Source: Flavobacterium sp. (GTDB taxonomy: Bacteria; Bacteroidota; Bacteroidia; Flavobacteriales; Flavobacteriaceae). Taken from it: a stretch of DNA of 6,563 nt. Below, in pieces: positions 1 through 6,316 of the stretch. Location of the stretch: NCBI GenBank assembly GCA_004296145.1, contig SEBM01000237.1:1-6563 (forward strand), written 5' to 3'. The translations under genes were made by a program, and so were the position numbers. Position 1 is the first letter of the stretch, and every line of letters starts with the position of its first letter. Below the pieces are notes generated by a model. The model ran no database searches. It was not told the DNA's origin and worked only from the letters and a program-made list of their open reading frames with translations.

Positions 1-1
1 A

Positions 2-403
2 TTATTTCCAGTTAAAAGTAATTTTCTTTTCTATTTCTGTATTTAAACTTAAAAATACCGGACAAGTCATTGCAGCACGTTCCAAAATAGTTTTACTTTT
101 TTCATCTGCATCGCCTTTCATATCAAAAACAATTTCGATTGCTCCGATTCTTCTTGGTTCAGCATTCATAATTTTAGTTACTTCGGCAGTAGAATCGTTG
201 ATATTGATTTCCATATCACGGGCTTTAATTCCCATTATGGTCATCATGCAGCTCGCTAAAGCATTGGCAACTGTATCTGTTGGAGAAAAAGCTTCTCCTT
301 TTCCGTTATTATCAAGGGGTGCGTCAGAAATGATTTCACTTCCTGACTGCACATGTATCGAACTTGTTCTTAAATCCCCTAAATAGGTTACTTTTGATGT
401 CAT
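2..403 (-). CDS. OsmC family protein (peroxiredoxin-like, hydroperoxide detoxification)
   Basis: This complete 133-residue protein has the usual length of a small OsmC/Ohr-superfamily member. Family knowledge: these cytoplasmic proteins form intertwined dimers and reduce organic hydroperoxides through a two-cysteine thiol reaction. Visible in the sequence are the two expected cysteines, C52 in NALASCMMT at the start of the long central helix and C114 in AMTCPVF. Also visible are R12 near the N-terminus and E37 in the GEAFSPTD segment, which match the conserved Arg and Glu that polarise the reactive Cys. There is no signal peptide. The ATG at 403 lies one base after the stop of the upstream LysM gene (TAA-A-ATG), so it is probably the last gene of that operon and translationally coupled. 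The stop lies at the window edge, so its terminator is not visible. The spacing of its cysteines and the lack of typical Ohr motifs favour the general OsmC/YhfA-like branch over Ohr itself; the exact substrate is unknown. Confidence 0.93.
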   Translation of the reverse strand: MTSKVTYLGDLRTSSIHVQSGSEIISDAPLDNNGKGEAFSPTDTVANALASCMMTIMGIKARDMEININDSTAEVTKIMNAEPRRIGAIEIVFDMKGDADEKSKTILERAAMTCPVFLSLNTEIEKKITFNWK

Positions 404-404
404 T

Positions 405-2498
405 TTAATTGGCTACTTTTAAAGTTAAGTCTGAATCGTAATATAGAATATAAACACCTTTATTCGCGTGTCCTCCATCTTCTTTTTTATAATACTGAAA
501 TTTATTATCAACTTGTTCAGTTGCCATTAAATCTGCAGTTTCCTGATATGTTTTTCCCTGTACCAAACGCATCATAGTATCAAAAGTGACATCAAAACCA
601 CGAGTTGCATATGTATTAGGGTTTATTTTGTTTTTTAATCTGTATTCTTTATCAAAGATTGCAACTGCAGGTTCATCGCTTTCGCGCGTAACTGACGGAT
701 ACATTAATTTCAGTTTCACTAAATTATCAAAACTAATTTCGTCTGTATCTAATGTACTGTTTGGTTCTAAAATTACTAATTGAACCTGACAGGTTTTTTG
801 CGCATCGATCAAAGCTTTAATGATCGTTTTGATCATAGCTGTATTTGCCGTTTCCATTACTACATAATTCATTCTGTTTGGCAACAATAAGCTTTTTAAA
901 TTGGCTACGTCTAAACCGCCTGCTTCAGTCAAAGCAGCAAAAACAACTCCTTTTTGGTTTTGTTTTATATAACTTATTACTGATTCTTTTTTCTTATCAA
1001 CAACAGCAACAATATTTCCGTTTTTAGAACGCATATAATCAAAAACAGCATTTCTGACTACATCATTGGTCGGTATTGACTGATACAAATTATCAATTGG
1101 GTTTGCTGTATCTTTTGACAATGGAGAAATTACGGGAACATTGTACAAACGCAACGAATTTGCAGCGCTTTCTGCATTACTTTGGTAAAATGGTCCAATA
1201 ACGGCATTAGCACCCTGTAGTTTATTTTGTGCAATTAAACTCGATACATTTGATGTGTTTTTTGTTTCCTGAGAATCATAAATTGATACGTCGATTGGTA
1301 ACTTTAAAACTCTTGCAGAATCAATTGCCATCATAGCTCCTGAATAAAAATCAAGTGTCATGCTTAAGAATTTATCGTTTTTGATTCTGGTTGCAGTACT
1401 TGACGTATCGCTTTGCATTTTAGCCAAATTGAATGGCAATAATAAAGCTATTTTTTTACGTTCATTTTGTCCGCGTTTTTTAGTCAGCTCAACAACTTCG
1501 GGATCAACAGTAACCGTTTCAGATTTTACTTTTTCAAGAATTCGGATTCCTCCGCCTGAATTAGTATTTTCAACTGGTTTCTCAATATTTTTTTCAACGT
1601 GTTGTGGTTGCTGTTGTGCAATAATTGGAGCCGGCGCCAGAAATCCAGATGGAACTTTTAAGACCATTCCTTCTTTTACACCTTCAGATAATGACGGATT
1701 TAATTCTGTCAATTCTGCCTGAGTTAATTGAAATGTTCTTGACAAACTATATAATGTTTCTTTAGGCTTGACCTGATAATCCATATAAGTTGTTCCTTTT
1801 TTAGAAGATTCGTCAACTTTTTTAGTTTCAGCCGGTTTTGAAACATTTGCAGTAACCGGTGTAGTTGTTTCTGTTTTTGGAGCCGTTCCTTTAATAGTTA
1901 CTCTGTATCCCACAGGCAAATTACTAACAATTTCAGGATTACGTTTTTCTAAATCTTCAACCGTTGTATTGTATTGTTTTGCAATAGAATACTTTGTTTC
2001 TTTTGCTAAAACTTCATGATACACGTATTTTTCCGAAGCAGAAGATTTTGTTTTTCCTTCAGCTACAGCAGTACTTTTTGCTGTAGAACCTTTACCTGGA
2101 ATCGTAAGTGTCTGGCCAATCTGCAAACCATTTGCAACCAAAAACGGATTTGCCGCTTTTAATGCTTCATCAGAAATTCCGTATTTTTTTTCAATACCGA
2201 ATAGTGTTTCTTTTGGCTGCACTTCGTGCGTAATAGTTTTTCCTGATGTGTTCGTTTTTGCCACAGCAGATTCTGTTTTACCAGTTTTAGTCGGAATCAG
2301 CAAAATGGTATTTGGCACCAATCCGTTACGCGCATCCGGATTTAACTGATAGATGTCATAAGGCGTTATTTTAAATTTCTGAGCAATCTGATTAATGGTT
2401 TCTCCACTGGAAATAGTATACTTAACTACTTTTTCCTGTGAAAAAGCAGAACAGGTAACTAAAAAAACAAAGGACAATACTGTAAAATAATATTTCAT
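405..2498 (-). CDS. Secreted protein with four LysM repeats and a C-terminal type-1 periplasmic-binding-protein-like domain
   Basis: This 697-residue protein begins with a signal peptide (hydrophobic residues 5-16, probable cleavage after AFS at 20). C16 in LVTCS could be read as a weak lipobox, but Thr before the Cys makes that unlikely. Four LysM repeats follow at about 26-69, 89-134, 158-203 and 239-283. Each has the pattern GET/KET, then a helix, then an Asn-Pro-like turn, then I-P or similar, joined by Lys/Thr/Ser-rich linkers. A Pro/Gln-rich linker (about 287-320) leads to a domain at about 348-690 that starts KKIALLLPF and continues with DFYSGAMMAID, AVIGPFYQS and VPVISPLS. These are hallmarks of the Peripla_BP_6/LivJ-like fold. 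LysM binds peptidoglycan glycan, so the protein most likely sits in the periplasm on the cell wall. No ABC permease or ATPase is nearby, so transport is doubtful. E. coli LpoA, a regulator of a peptidoglycan synthase, also carries a PBP-like fold, so a regulatory role is possible but is inference. The start is an ATG directly ahead of the signal peptide. The upstream neighbour is a paralogue in its LysM half. Confidence 0.93.
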   Translation of the reverse strand: MKYYFTVLSFVFLVTCSAFSQEKVVKYTISSGETINQIAQKFKITPYDIYQLNPDARNGLVPNTILLIPTKTGKTESAVAKTNTSGKTITHEVQPKETLFGIEKKYGISDEALKAANPFLVANGLQIGQTLTIPGKGSTAKSTAVAEGKTKSSASEKYVYHEVLAKETKYSIAKQYNTTVEDLEKRNPEIVSNLPVGYRVTIKGTAPKTETTTPVTANVSKPAETKKVDESSKKGTTYMDYQVKPKETLYSLSRTFQLTQAELTELNPSLSEGVKEGMVLKVPSGFLAPAPIIAQQQPQHVEKNIEKPVENTNSGGGIRILEKVKSETVTVDPEVVELTKKRGQNERKKIALLLPFNLAKMQSDTSSTATRIKNDKFLSMTLDFYSGAMMAIDSARVLKLPIDVSIYDSQETKNTSNVSSLIAQNKLQGANAVIGPFYQSNAESAANSLRLYNVPVISPLSKDTANPIDNLYQSIPTNDVVRNAVFDYMRSKNGNIVAVVDKKKESVISYIKQNQKGVVFAALTEAGGLDVANLKSLLLPNRMNYVVMETANTAMIKTIIKALIDAQKTCQVQLVILEPNSTLDTDEISFDNLVKLKLMYPSVTRESDEPAVAIFDKEYRLKNKINPNTYATRGFDVTFDTMMRLVQGKTYQETADLMATEQVDNKFQYYKKEDGGHANKGVYILYYDSDLTLKVAN

Positions 2499-2592
2499 AA
2501 ATAGGACTTAAAACAATTTAATTTTTCAAAAAACAATATACTATTTTTTGTTCAAAGCAAGATTCGCGCCAGTTGTTATTTTTTTCTGATTA
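2499..2592 (-). promoter_or_regulatory. 94-base gap between the two LysM genes; possible weak promoter, no clear terminator
   Basis: Reading leftward, a TTTG (2556-2553) is followed 18 bases later by GTTTTTTG (2534-2527). This spacing suits a Bacteroidota -33/-7 pair, but the second box matches TAnnTTTG at only four of six fixed positions. Transcription from it would start near 2521, giving a leader of roughly 23 bases. The only hairpin is an AT-only imperfect one (CAAAAAA around 2553-2547 pairing with TTTTTTG at 2533-2527), which overlaps the promoter guess and is unlikely to terminate. The two LysM genes are therefore probably cotranscribed, perhaps with an internal promoter. Confidence 0.25.
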
Positions 2593-4509
2593 TTATCTCA
2601 GATCAATCTCAACCTTCGCTATAACGATGTTCTTATATAACTCATCTTCTTCATTTTTCTTGCATTCATATAAAACTTCTTCCATATTTTGATATTTATC
2701 TGAATAAACATAATACGAAAGACTGTTTACATTGAAGAAAAAACTAGCATTAAAATCACCCGAATCAATAAGTTGCATTATGAGCTTATCGCGAGGTGTT
2801 GCATCGGTAAATATACCTAAAACTAAGTAATAGCCGTTTGAAACTTCTTTAAGATTATCATAAACTTCTATCTTAACATTCTTTTCATTTTTAAACGGAT
2901 TTTCTTTCAGTTCACGCTTCATTTCTTCAAGCGATACTGATTTTGAAGTTTCCGCTGAAGTTGTTTTCACCTGATTCTTAATGGCTTCATCCTGGTATTT
3001 TTTCAATTTTATCAAAGCCACTTTATCGTCAAATTTTCTGGCTTCCATGCTATAATAAGTCGCTTTACTGATATGGCGTTTTACTTCTATGGTTTTCTGA
3101 ATATCAAGTGAATCAATTTTATTAATCAGCAATTGATTTTGTGCATCACCAAGTTCCTGTTGAATTTTGTAACGTTTTATTTCGTCAAGCGAAAGACGTT
3201 GCTGCAAAGAAGTTACGTTATTATTTTTTTCGTTTTCGCGGATTTTCTTCTTATACTCCTGATTTTCCTCAACTGCAATTCGTTCTACTTTATTCATTAA
3301 ACCGGCATACGCTTTTCTGTTTTCAGCCAATTCTTTCTTTAATTGAGAAGATAATTCACTTGTTTTGCCAATGCTTTCGTACGATTGTTTTTCTAAACGT
3401 TTTGATTCATTTACGTTCAAAACATCCATCCTTTTTAATTCGACCAAATCATTGTTCATTGTATTGACTAATGAATCCAGTTTTGCCATTAAAATATCCT
3501 GCACATTTTTATTGGCTTCTAAAACTAAACGAAGTTTTTCTACACCATTTTCTTTAGAACCATTCATATCGTTCAGATTGACTTTCAGATCGTTAATTTT
3601 GATAATTTTCTGATTCATTTCTTTCTGAACAACCAGACGATCTTTTAAATCTTCTAATTCAACCGTTTTGGCTTTTGTTTTTTCAACCACAACCTGCTTT
3701 TCTGCCAACGCCAACATTAATTCTTCGCTTTCGTTGGTCGGTTTTATTTCTTTTGTATTAATGGCCAGTTTGTTACCAATTACCAGTCCATTTACAATTT
3801 CAGGATTTTGAGATTCCAACTGATCGATTGAAATTCCGTATTTTTTAGCAATAGAAAATTTGGTTTCTTTGGCTTCGACAACATGAAAAATTGTTTCCTG
3901 ATTGATCACACGAACTCGTCCGTCTAAAGTTTTTCTTTTATTTGGAATCGAAATTGTCTGTCCAATCTGTAATCCGCCCTGAAGCAAATCCTTATTTAAA
4001 TTTTCCAGATCCTGAACCGAAACATTATATTGTCTCGCAATACCAAACAAGGATTCTTTTGGAGCAACTAAATGAGTAGTTTTTGAAGAAGTCGTAATTT
4101 CTGTTTTTGGAAGATTTTCAGAATTTTGCGGAATCACTAATTGCTGACCAATCTGAAGTCCGTTGGAAAGTATTTCCTGATTGGCATTCTGAATAGCTTC
4201 TACCGAAACTTTGTATTGTTTTGAAATCCCATAAAGAGTTTCTTTTGCACCAACGAGATGAGTGATTTGCTGGTTTTGATTTGCGTTTTGAGCAGAATGA
4301 ACAGGAATCTTTATAATTTGATTATCCTTTATTCCGCTTTGCGATTCTGGATTGAGTTTGTAAATTTCTTCAATAGAGACTTTGTACTTTTGGGCAATAA
4401 AATAAGCAGTTTCTCCTTTTTGAATTTTGTGTTCAATTATTGAATCTTGCGCAATTATTCTGTTAAAAGACAAAATAAACACAAGAGAAATCGTTAAAAG
4501 TTCTCTCAT
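2593..4509 (-). CDS. Secreted protein with four LysM repeats, long coiled-coil region and SPOR-like C-terminal domain
   Basis: This 638-residue protein starts with a signal peptide (MRELLTISLVFILSF..., probable cleavage after RIIA at 20, no lipobox). Four LysM repeats follow at about 24-69, 82-127, 144-189 and 207-251, with recurrent KETLYGI/KETKFSI and IGQ..IP signatures. Residues about 262-540 are very rich in Lys, Glu, Asn and Leu with almost no Gly or Pro, so they are predicted to be long helix or coiled coil. Residues about 556-635 begin NGYYLVLGIFTDA and continue with SYYVYSDKYQNMEE, which resembles a divergent SPOR domain (family knowledge: SPOR binds glycan strands stripped of stem peptides, often at division sites). 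The protein is therefore probably periplasmic and wall-bound at both ends; its exact role is unknown. I chose the ATG at 4509 because the signal peptide follows it directly. The frame stays open upstream to a GTG at 4581, but using that would put a hairpin inside the gene, overlap the guaA stop and bury the signal peptide. Confidence 0.92.
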   Translation of the reverse strand: MRELLTISLVFILSFNRIIAQDSIIEHKIQKGETAYFIAQKYKVSIEEIYKLNPESQSGIKDNQIIKIPVHSAQNANQNQQITHLVGAKETLYGISKQYKVSVEAIQNANQEILSNGLQIGQQLVIPQNSENLPKTEITTSSKTTHLVAPKESLFGIARQYNVSVQDLENLNKDLLQGGLQIGQTISIPNKRKTLDGRVRVINQETIFHVVEAKETKFSIAKKYGISIDQLESQNPEIVNGLVIGNKLAINTKEIKPTNESEELMLALAEKQVVVEKTKAKTVELEDLKDRLVVQKEMNQKIIKINDLKVNLNDMNGSKENGVEKLRLVLEANKNVQDILMAKLDSLVNTMNNDLVELKRMDVLNVNESKRLEKQSYESIGKTSELSSQLKKELAENRKAYAGLMNKVERIAVEENQEYKKKIRENEKNNNVTSLQQRLSLDEIKRYKIQQELGDAQNQLLINKIDSLDIQKTIEVKRHISKATYYSMEARKFDDKVALIKLKKYQDEAIKNQVKTTSAETSKSVSLEEMKRELKENPFKNEKNVKIEVYDNLKEVSNGYYLVLGIFTDATPRDKLIMQLIDSGDFNASFFFNVNSLSYYVYSDKYQNMEEVLYECKKNEEDELYKNIVIAKVEIDLR

Positions 4510-4526
4510 AAATAGTAGGTTATAAA

Positions 4527-4560
4527 AAATTAAGGCGTTACAAATGTAACGCCTTAATTT
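4527..4560 (-). terminator. Rho-independent terminator of guaA
   Basis: A perfect 15-bp stem (4527-4541 pairing with 4546-4560) closes a 4-base loop. It has a GC core (GGCG/CGCC), and in leftward transcription it is followed by six T residues (4529-4524, partly overlapping the stem end). It begins 11 bases after the guaA stop codon, which fits termination of guaA. Its symmetry would allow some function on the other strand too, but there is no rightward gene to end here. It finishes only 17 bases before the start of the next LysM gene, so that gene needs either readthrough or its own promoter within or after the hairpin. Confidence 0.85.
4541..4548 (-). promoter_or_regulatory. Candidate -7 promoter box (TACATTTG) for the LysM/SPOR gene, inside the guaA terminator loop
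   Basis: On the minus strand the loop and right side of the hairpin read TACATTTG, a perfect match to the Bacteroidota primary-sigma -7 consensus TAnnTTTG. Initiation 5-7 bases downstream would fall near 4535, giving a leader of about 26 bases to the ATG at 4509 and an RNA that lacks the left stem arm and so cannot form the terminator. No TTG is seen at the expected -33 spacing (about 19 bases upstream is T-rich only). An octamer with six fixed bases is not rare in AT-rich DNA, so this is a suggestion. Confidence 0.35.
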
Positions 4561-4571
4561 GAAAAATATTA

Positions 4572-6101
4572 CTATTCCCACTCAATTGTTGCAGGTGGTT
4601 TTGAACTTATATCGTAAACTACACGGTTCACGCCTTTTACCTTGTTGATAATGTCATTTGACACTTTCATCAAAAATTCATATGGTAAGTGAACCCAGTC
4701 AGCCGTCATACCGTCAGTAGATTCTACAGCTCTTAACGCAACTACTTTTTCGTAAGTACGTTCATCGCCCATCACACCAACACTATTAACCGGAAGAAGG
4801 ATAGCTCCTGCCTGCCAAACTTTGTCATAAAGTCCCCATGATTTTAATCCTTCGATAAAAACAGCGTCAACATCTTGCAAAATCTGAACTTTCTCAGGAG
4901 TGATATCTCCCAAAATTCTGATTGATAATCCAGGTCCCGGGAAAGGGTGTCTTCCTAATAATTCAGGATCTATTCCTAATGTAGCTCCAACTCGTCGCAC
5001 TTCATCTTTGAAAAGCATTCTAAGTGGTTCTACAATTTTTAATTTCATATAATCAGGTAATCCACCAACATTATGGTGTGATTTAATGGTTGCCGATGGT
5101 CCTTTTACAGAAACAGATTCAATCACGTCAGGATAAATTGTTCCCTGTGCCAGCCATTTTACATCTTCGATCAAATGTGATTCATCATCAAAAACTTCAA
5201 TGAATACACGTCCGATTGTTTTACGTTTGGTTTCAGGATCGCTGATTCCTGCTAATTCAGAAAGAAAACGATCTCCTGCATCTACTCCTTTTACGTTTAA
5301 TCCCATTCCTTTGTATTGATCTAATACATTTTGGAATTCGTTTTTACGAAGTAAACCGTTATTTACAAAAATACAGTATAGGTTTTCACCAATTGCTTTA
5401 TTTAATAAAACTGCTGCTACAGTAGAATCTACTCCTCCGGAAAGTCCTAAAACGACTTTATCATTTCCTAATTTCTCTTTTAGCTCTGCCACCATTTCTT
5501 CTACGAAAGCACCTGGTGTAAAATTTTGAGGAACTTCTGCAATTTTTACTAAAAAGTTTTCAAGCATTTTTGATCCATCTGTAGAATGGAAAACTTCCGG
5601 ATGATATTGAATTCCATAAGTAGTTTCACCTTCTATTTTATAAGCTGCAAATTCTACATCATTCGTGCTTGCTAATTTTACAGCATTTGTAGGCAACGCT
5701 TTTACACTGTCGCTATGGCTCATCCAAACCTGGCTGTTTTCTGAAACTCCTTCAAAGAAAACTTCGTTCTCTTTTATATAAGATAAATTTGCTCTACCGT
5801 ATTCTCTGGTGTTTGAAGCTGCCACTTCGCCTCCGCTAAAGTGTGCTAAATATTGCGCTCCGTAACAAACGGCAAGCATTGGGAGTTTACCTCTTATCTG
5901 CGATAAATCCGGATGTGGCGCATCTTCTGCACGAACAGAAAAAGGGCTTCCTCCTAAAATTACTGCTTTGTAAGGTGATAAATCACTAGGAAAGTGATTG
6001 TAAGGAAAAATTTCGCAGAATATATTTAATTCGCGAACTCTACGCGCAATAAGCTGTGTATATTGCGATCCGAAATCTAAAATAAGTACGTTGTGTTGCA
6101 T
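4572..6101 (-). CDS. guaA: GMP synthase (glutamine-hydrolysing)
   Basis: This cytoplasmic enzyme converts XMP, ATP and glutamine to GMP, the last step of de novo guanine nucleotide synthesis. The 509-residue length is normal for the family and both halves are complete. The N-terminal class I glutamine amidotransferase domain (about 1-190) shows ILGGSP (48-53) for the oxyanion region, the nucleophile C79 in AVCYGAQ, and H167 and E169 in YHPEV to complete the triad. The ATP pyrophosphatase domain carries the P-loop SGGVDS (221-226). The C-terminal dimerisation domain includes GRHPFPGPGLSIR (383-395) and ends in the conserved KPPATIEWE. I place the start at the ATG at 6101 because MQHNVLILDFGSQ is the conserved N-terminus; a TTG two codons upstream (6107) is also in frame but adds only two residues. 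The gene stands alone, ending in a strong hairpin, and does not look part of the LysM operon. Confidence 0.98.
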   Translation of the reverse strand: MQHNVLILDFGSQYTQLIARRVRELNIFCEIFPYNHFPSDLSPYKAVILGGSPFSVRAEDAPHPDLSQIRGKLPMLAVCYGAQYLAHFSGGEVAASNTREYGRANLSYIKENEVFFEGVSENSQVWMSHSDSVKALPTNAVKLASTNDVEFAAYKIEGETTYGIQYHPEVFHSTDGSKMLENFLVKIAEVPQNFTPGAFVEEMVAELKEKLGNDKVVLGLSGGVDSTVAAVLLNKAIGENLYCIFVNNGLLRKNEFQNVLDQYKGMGLNVKGVDAGDRFLSELAGISDPETKRKTIGRVFIEVFDDESHLIEDVKWLAQGTIYPDVIESVSVKGPSATIKSHHNVGGLPDYMKLKIVEPLRMLFKDEVRRVGATLGIDPELLGRHPFPGPGLSIRILGDITPEKVQILQDVDAVFIEGLKSWGLYDKVWQAGAILLPVNSVGVMGDERTYEKVVALRAVESTDGMTADWVHLPYEFLMKVSNDIINKVKGVNRVVYDISSKPPATIEWE

Positions 6102-6104
6102 GCG

Positions 6105-6112
6105 CAAAAATA
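6105..6112 (-). promoter_or_regulatory. Candidate -7 box (TATTTTTG) just before the guaA start
   Basis: TATTTTTG followed by C matches the Bacteroidota TAnnTTTG consensus. It ends three bases before the guaA ATG, so initiation from it would fall at or next to the start codon and give a leaderless or nearly leaderless mRNA. At the -33 spacing there is only a T-run and no TTG. The region is AT-rich, so a chance match is possible and the real promoter may lie further upstream, beyond the palindrome. Confidence 0.25.
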
Positions 6113-6132
6113 CTTTTTATATTTTAAAATGA

Positions 6133-6181
6133 AAAATCGGAACAATGAAAAAAAATATTTTTTTTTCATTGTTCCGATTTT
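6133..6181. repeat. Perfect 23-bp inverted repeat with 3-base loop upstream of guaA
   Basis: Bases 6133-6155 pair without a mismatch with 6159-6181 around the loop TAT. The outer half of the stem is mixed sequence (ATCGGAACAATG) and the inner eight pairs are A-T only. Leftward, the stem is followed by TTTTT, C, ATTTT, which is terminator-like; rightward the T-run is only four bases. It sits between divergent genes (guaA to the left, the lipoprotein gene to the right), where no obvious gene needs terminating. It could be a terminator left from a lost leftward gene, a hairpin in a long guaA leader, an operator-like palindrome, or a dispersed intergenic element. I cannot decide between these from one copy. 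Confidence 0.8.
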
Positions 6182-6316
6182 AGGAGCAAAGCCTCAGAGT
6201 TACAAAGGCTCAGAGGTTTCGTCCTTGTTATGATCTCACTTCTTTAGCACTTTGTACTTTAAAATCCAATCTCGATAATTCTTCGTAAATACAGGAAACC
6301 ATTTTATATTCAACCA
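6182..6316. other. Divergent intergenic region between the palindrome and the lipoprotein gene
   Basis: This stretch contains the short direct repeat and should hold the promoter of the plus-strand lipoprotein gene. I find no perfect TAnnTTTG box on the plus strand here. The nearest is TAATTCTT near 6277-6284, which lies 20-30 bases after a TTTG near 6253 but matches poorly. There is no tRNA, no riboswitch I recognise, and no Shine-Dalgarno site at a useful distance from the ATG at 6317; AGGAAA at 6293-6298 is too far upstream. Confidence 0.5.
6187..6215. repeat. Short direct repeat, two units with 16-base period
   Basis: CAAAGCCTCAGAG at 6187-6199 recurs as CAAAGGCTCAGAG at 6203-6215, identical at 12 of 13 bases and 16 bases apart. 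The flanking sequence up to about 6270 keeps the same flavour of CTTTG and CAAAG words. This resembles low-complexity intergenic repeats that I recall from Flavobacterium genomes, but that link is from memory. It does not code for anything convincing. Confidence 0.6.

Noticed and set aside
1360..1722. A 120-codon plus-strand open frame inside the LysM/PBP gene
   Set aside because: It lies wholly antisense to a well-supported domain-bearing gene, has a Ser/Phe/Cys-rich composition typical of reverse-strand reading, and shows no recognisable motif.
1650..2423. Repeated DNA words within the LysM regions, considered as a possible tandem repeat or CRISPR-like array
   Set aside because: They reflect the recurring KETLxxI-type protein motif of the LysM domains. 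The units are diverged, of uneven spacing and in frame.
3141..3613. Two overlapping plus-strand open frames (108 and 82 codons) inside the LysM/SPOR gene
   Set aside because: They are antisense to the Lys/Glu-rich coiled-coil region, which naturally gives Phe/Leu/Ser-rich open frames on the other strand. There is no signal of real coding.
4510..4581. A 24-codon N-terminal extension of the LysM/SPOR protein starting from GTG at 4581
   Set aside because: It would overlap the guaA stop, translate through the terminator hairpin and place the signal peptide internally. The ATG at 4509 begins a clean signal peptide.
6102..6107. TTG start of guaA two codons upstream of the ATG
   Set aside because: MQHNVLILDFGSQ starting at 6101 is the conserved N-terminus, and ATG is preferred over TTG.
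6102..6316. A purine-responsive riboswitch ahead of guaA
   Set aside because: I could not find the conserved junction or loop sequences of the guanine or other purine-related riboswitches. The only strong structure is a simple long hairpin.
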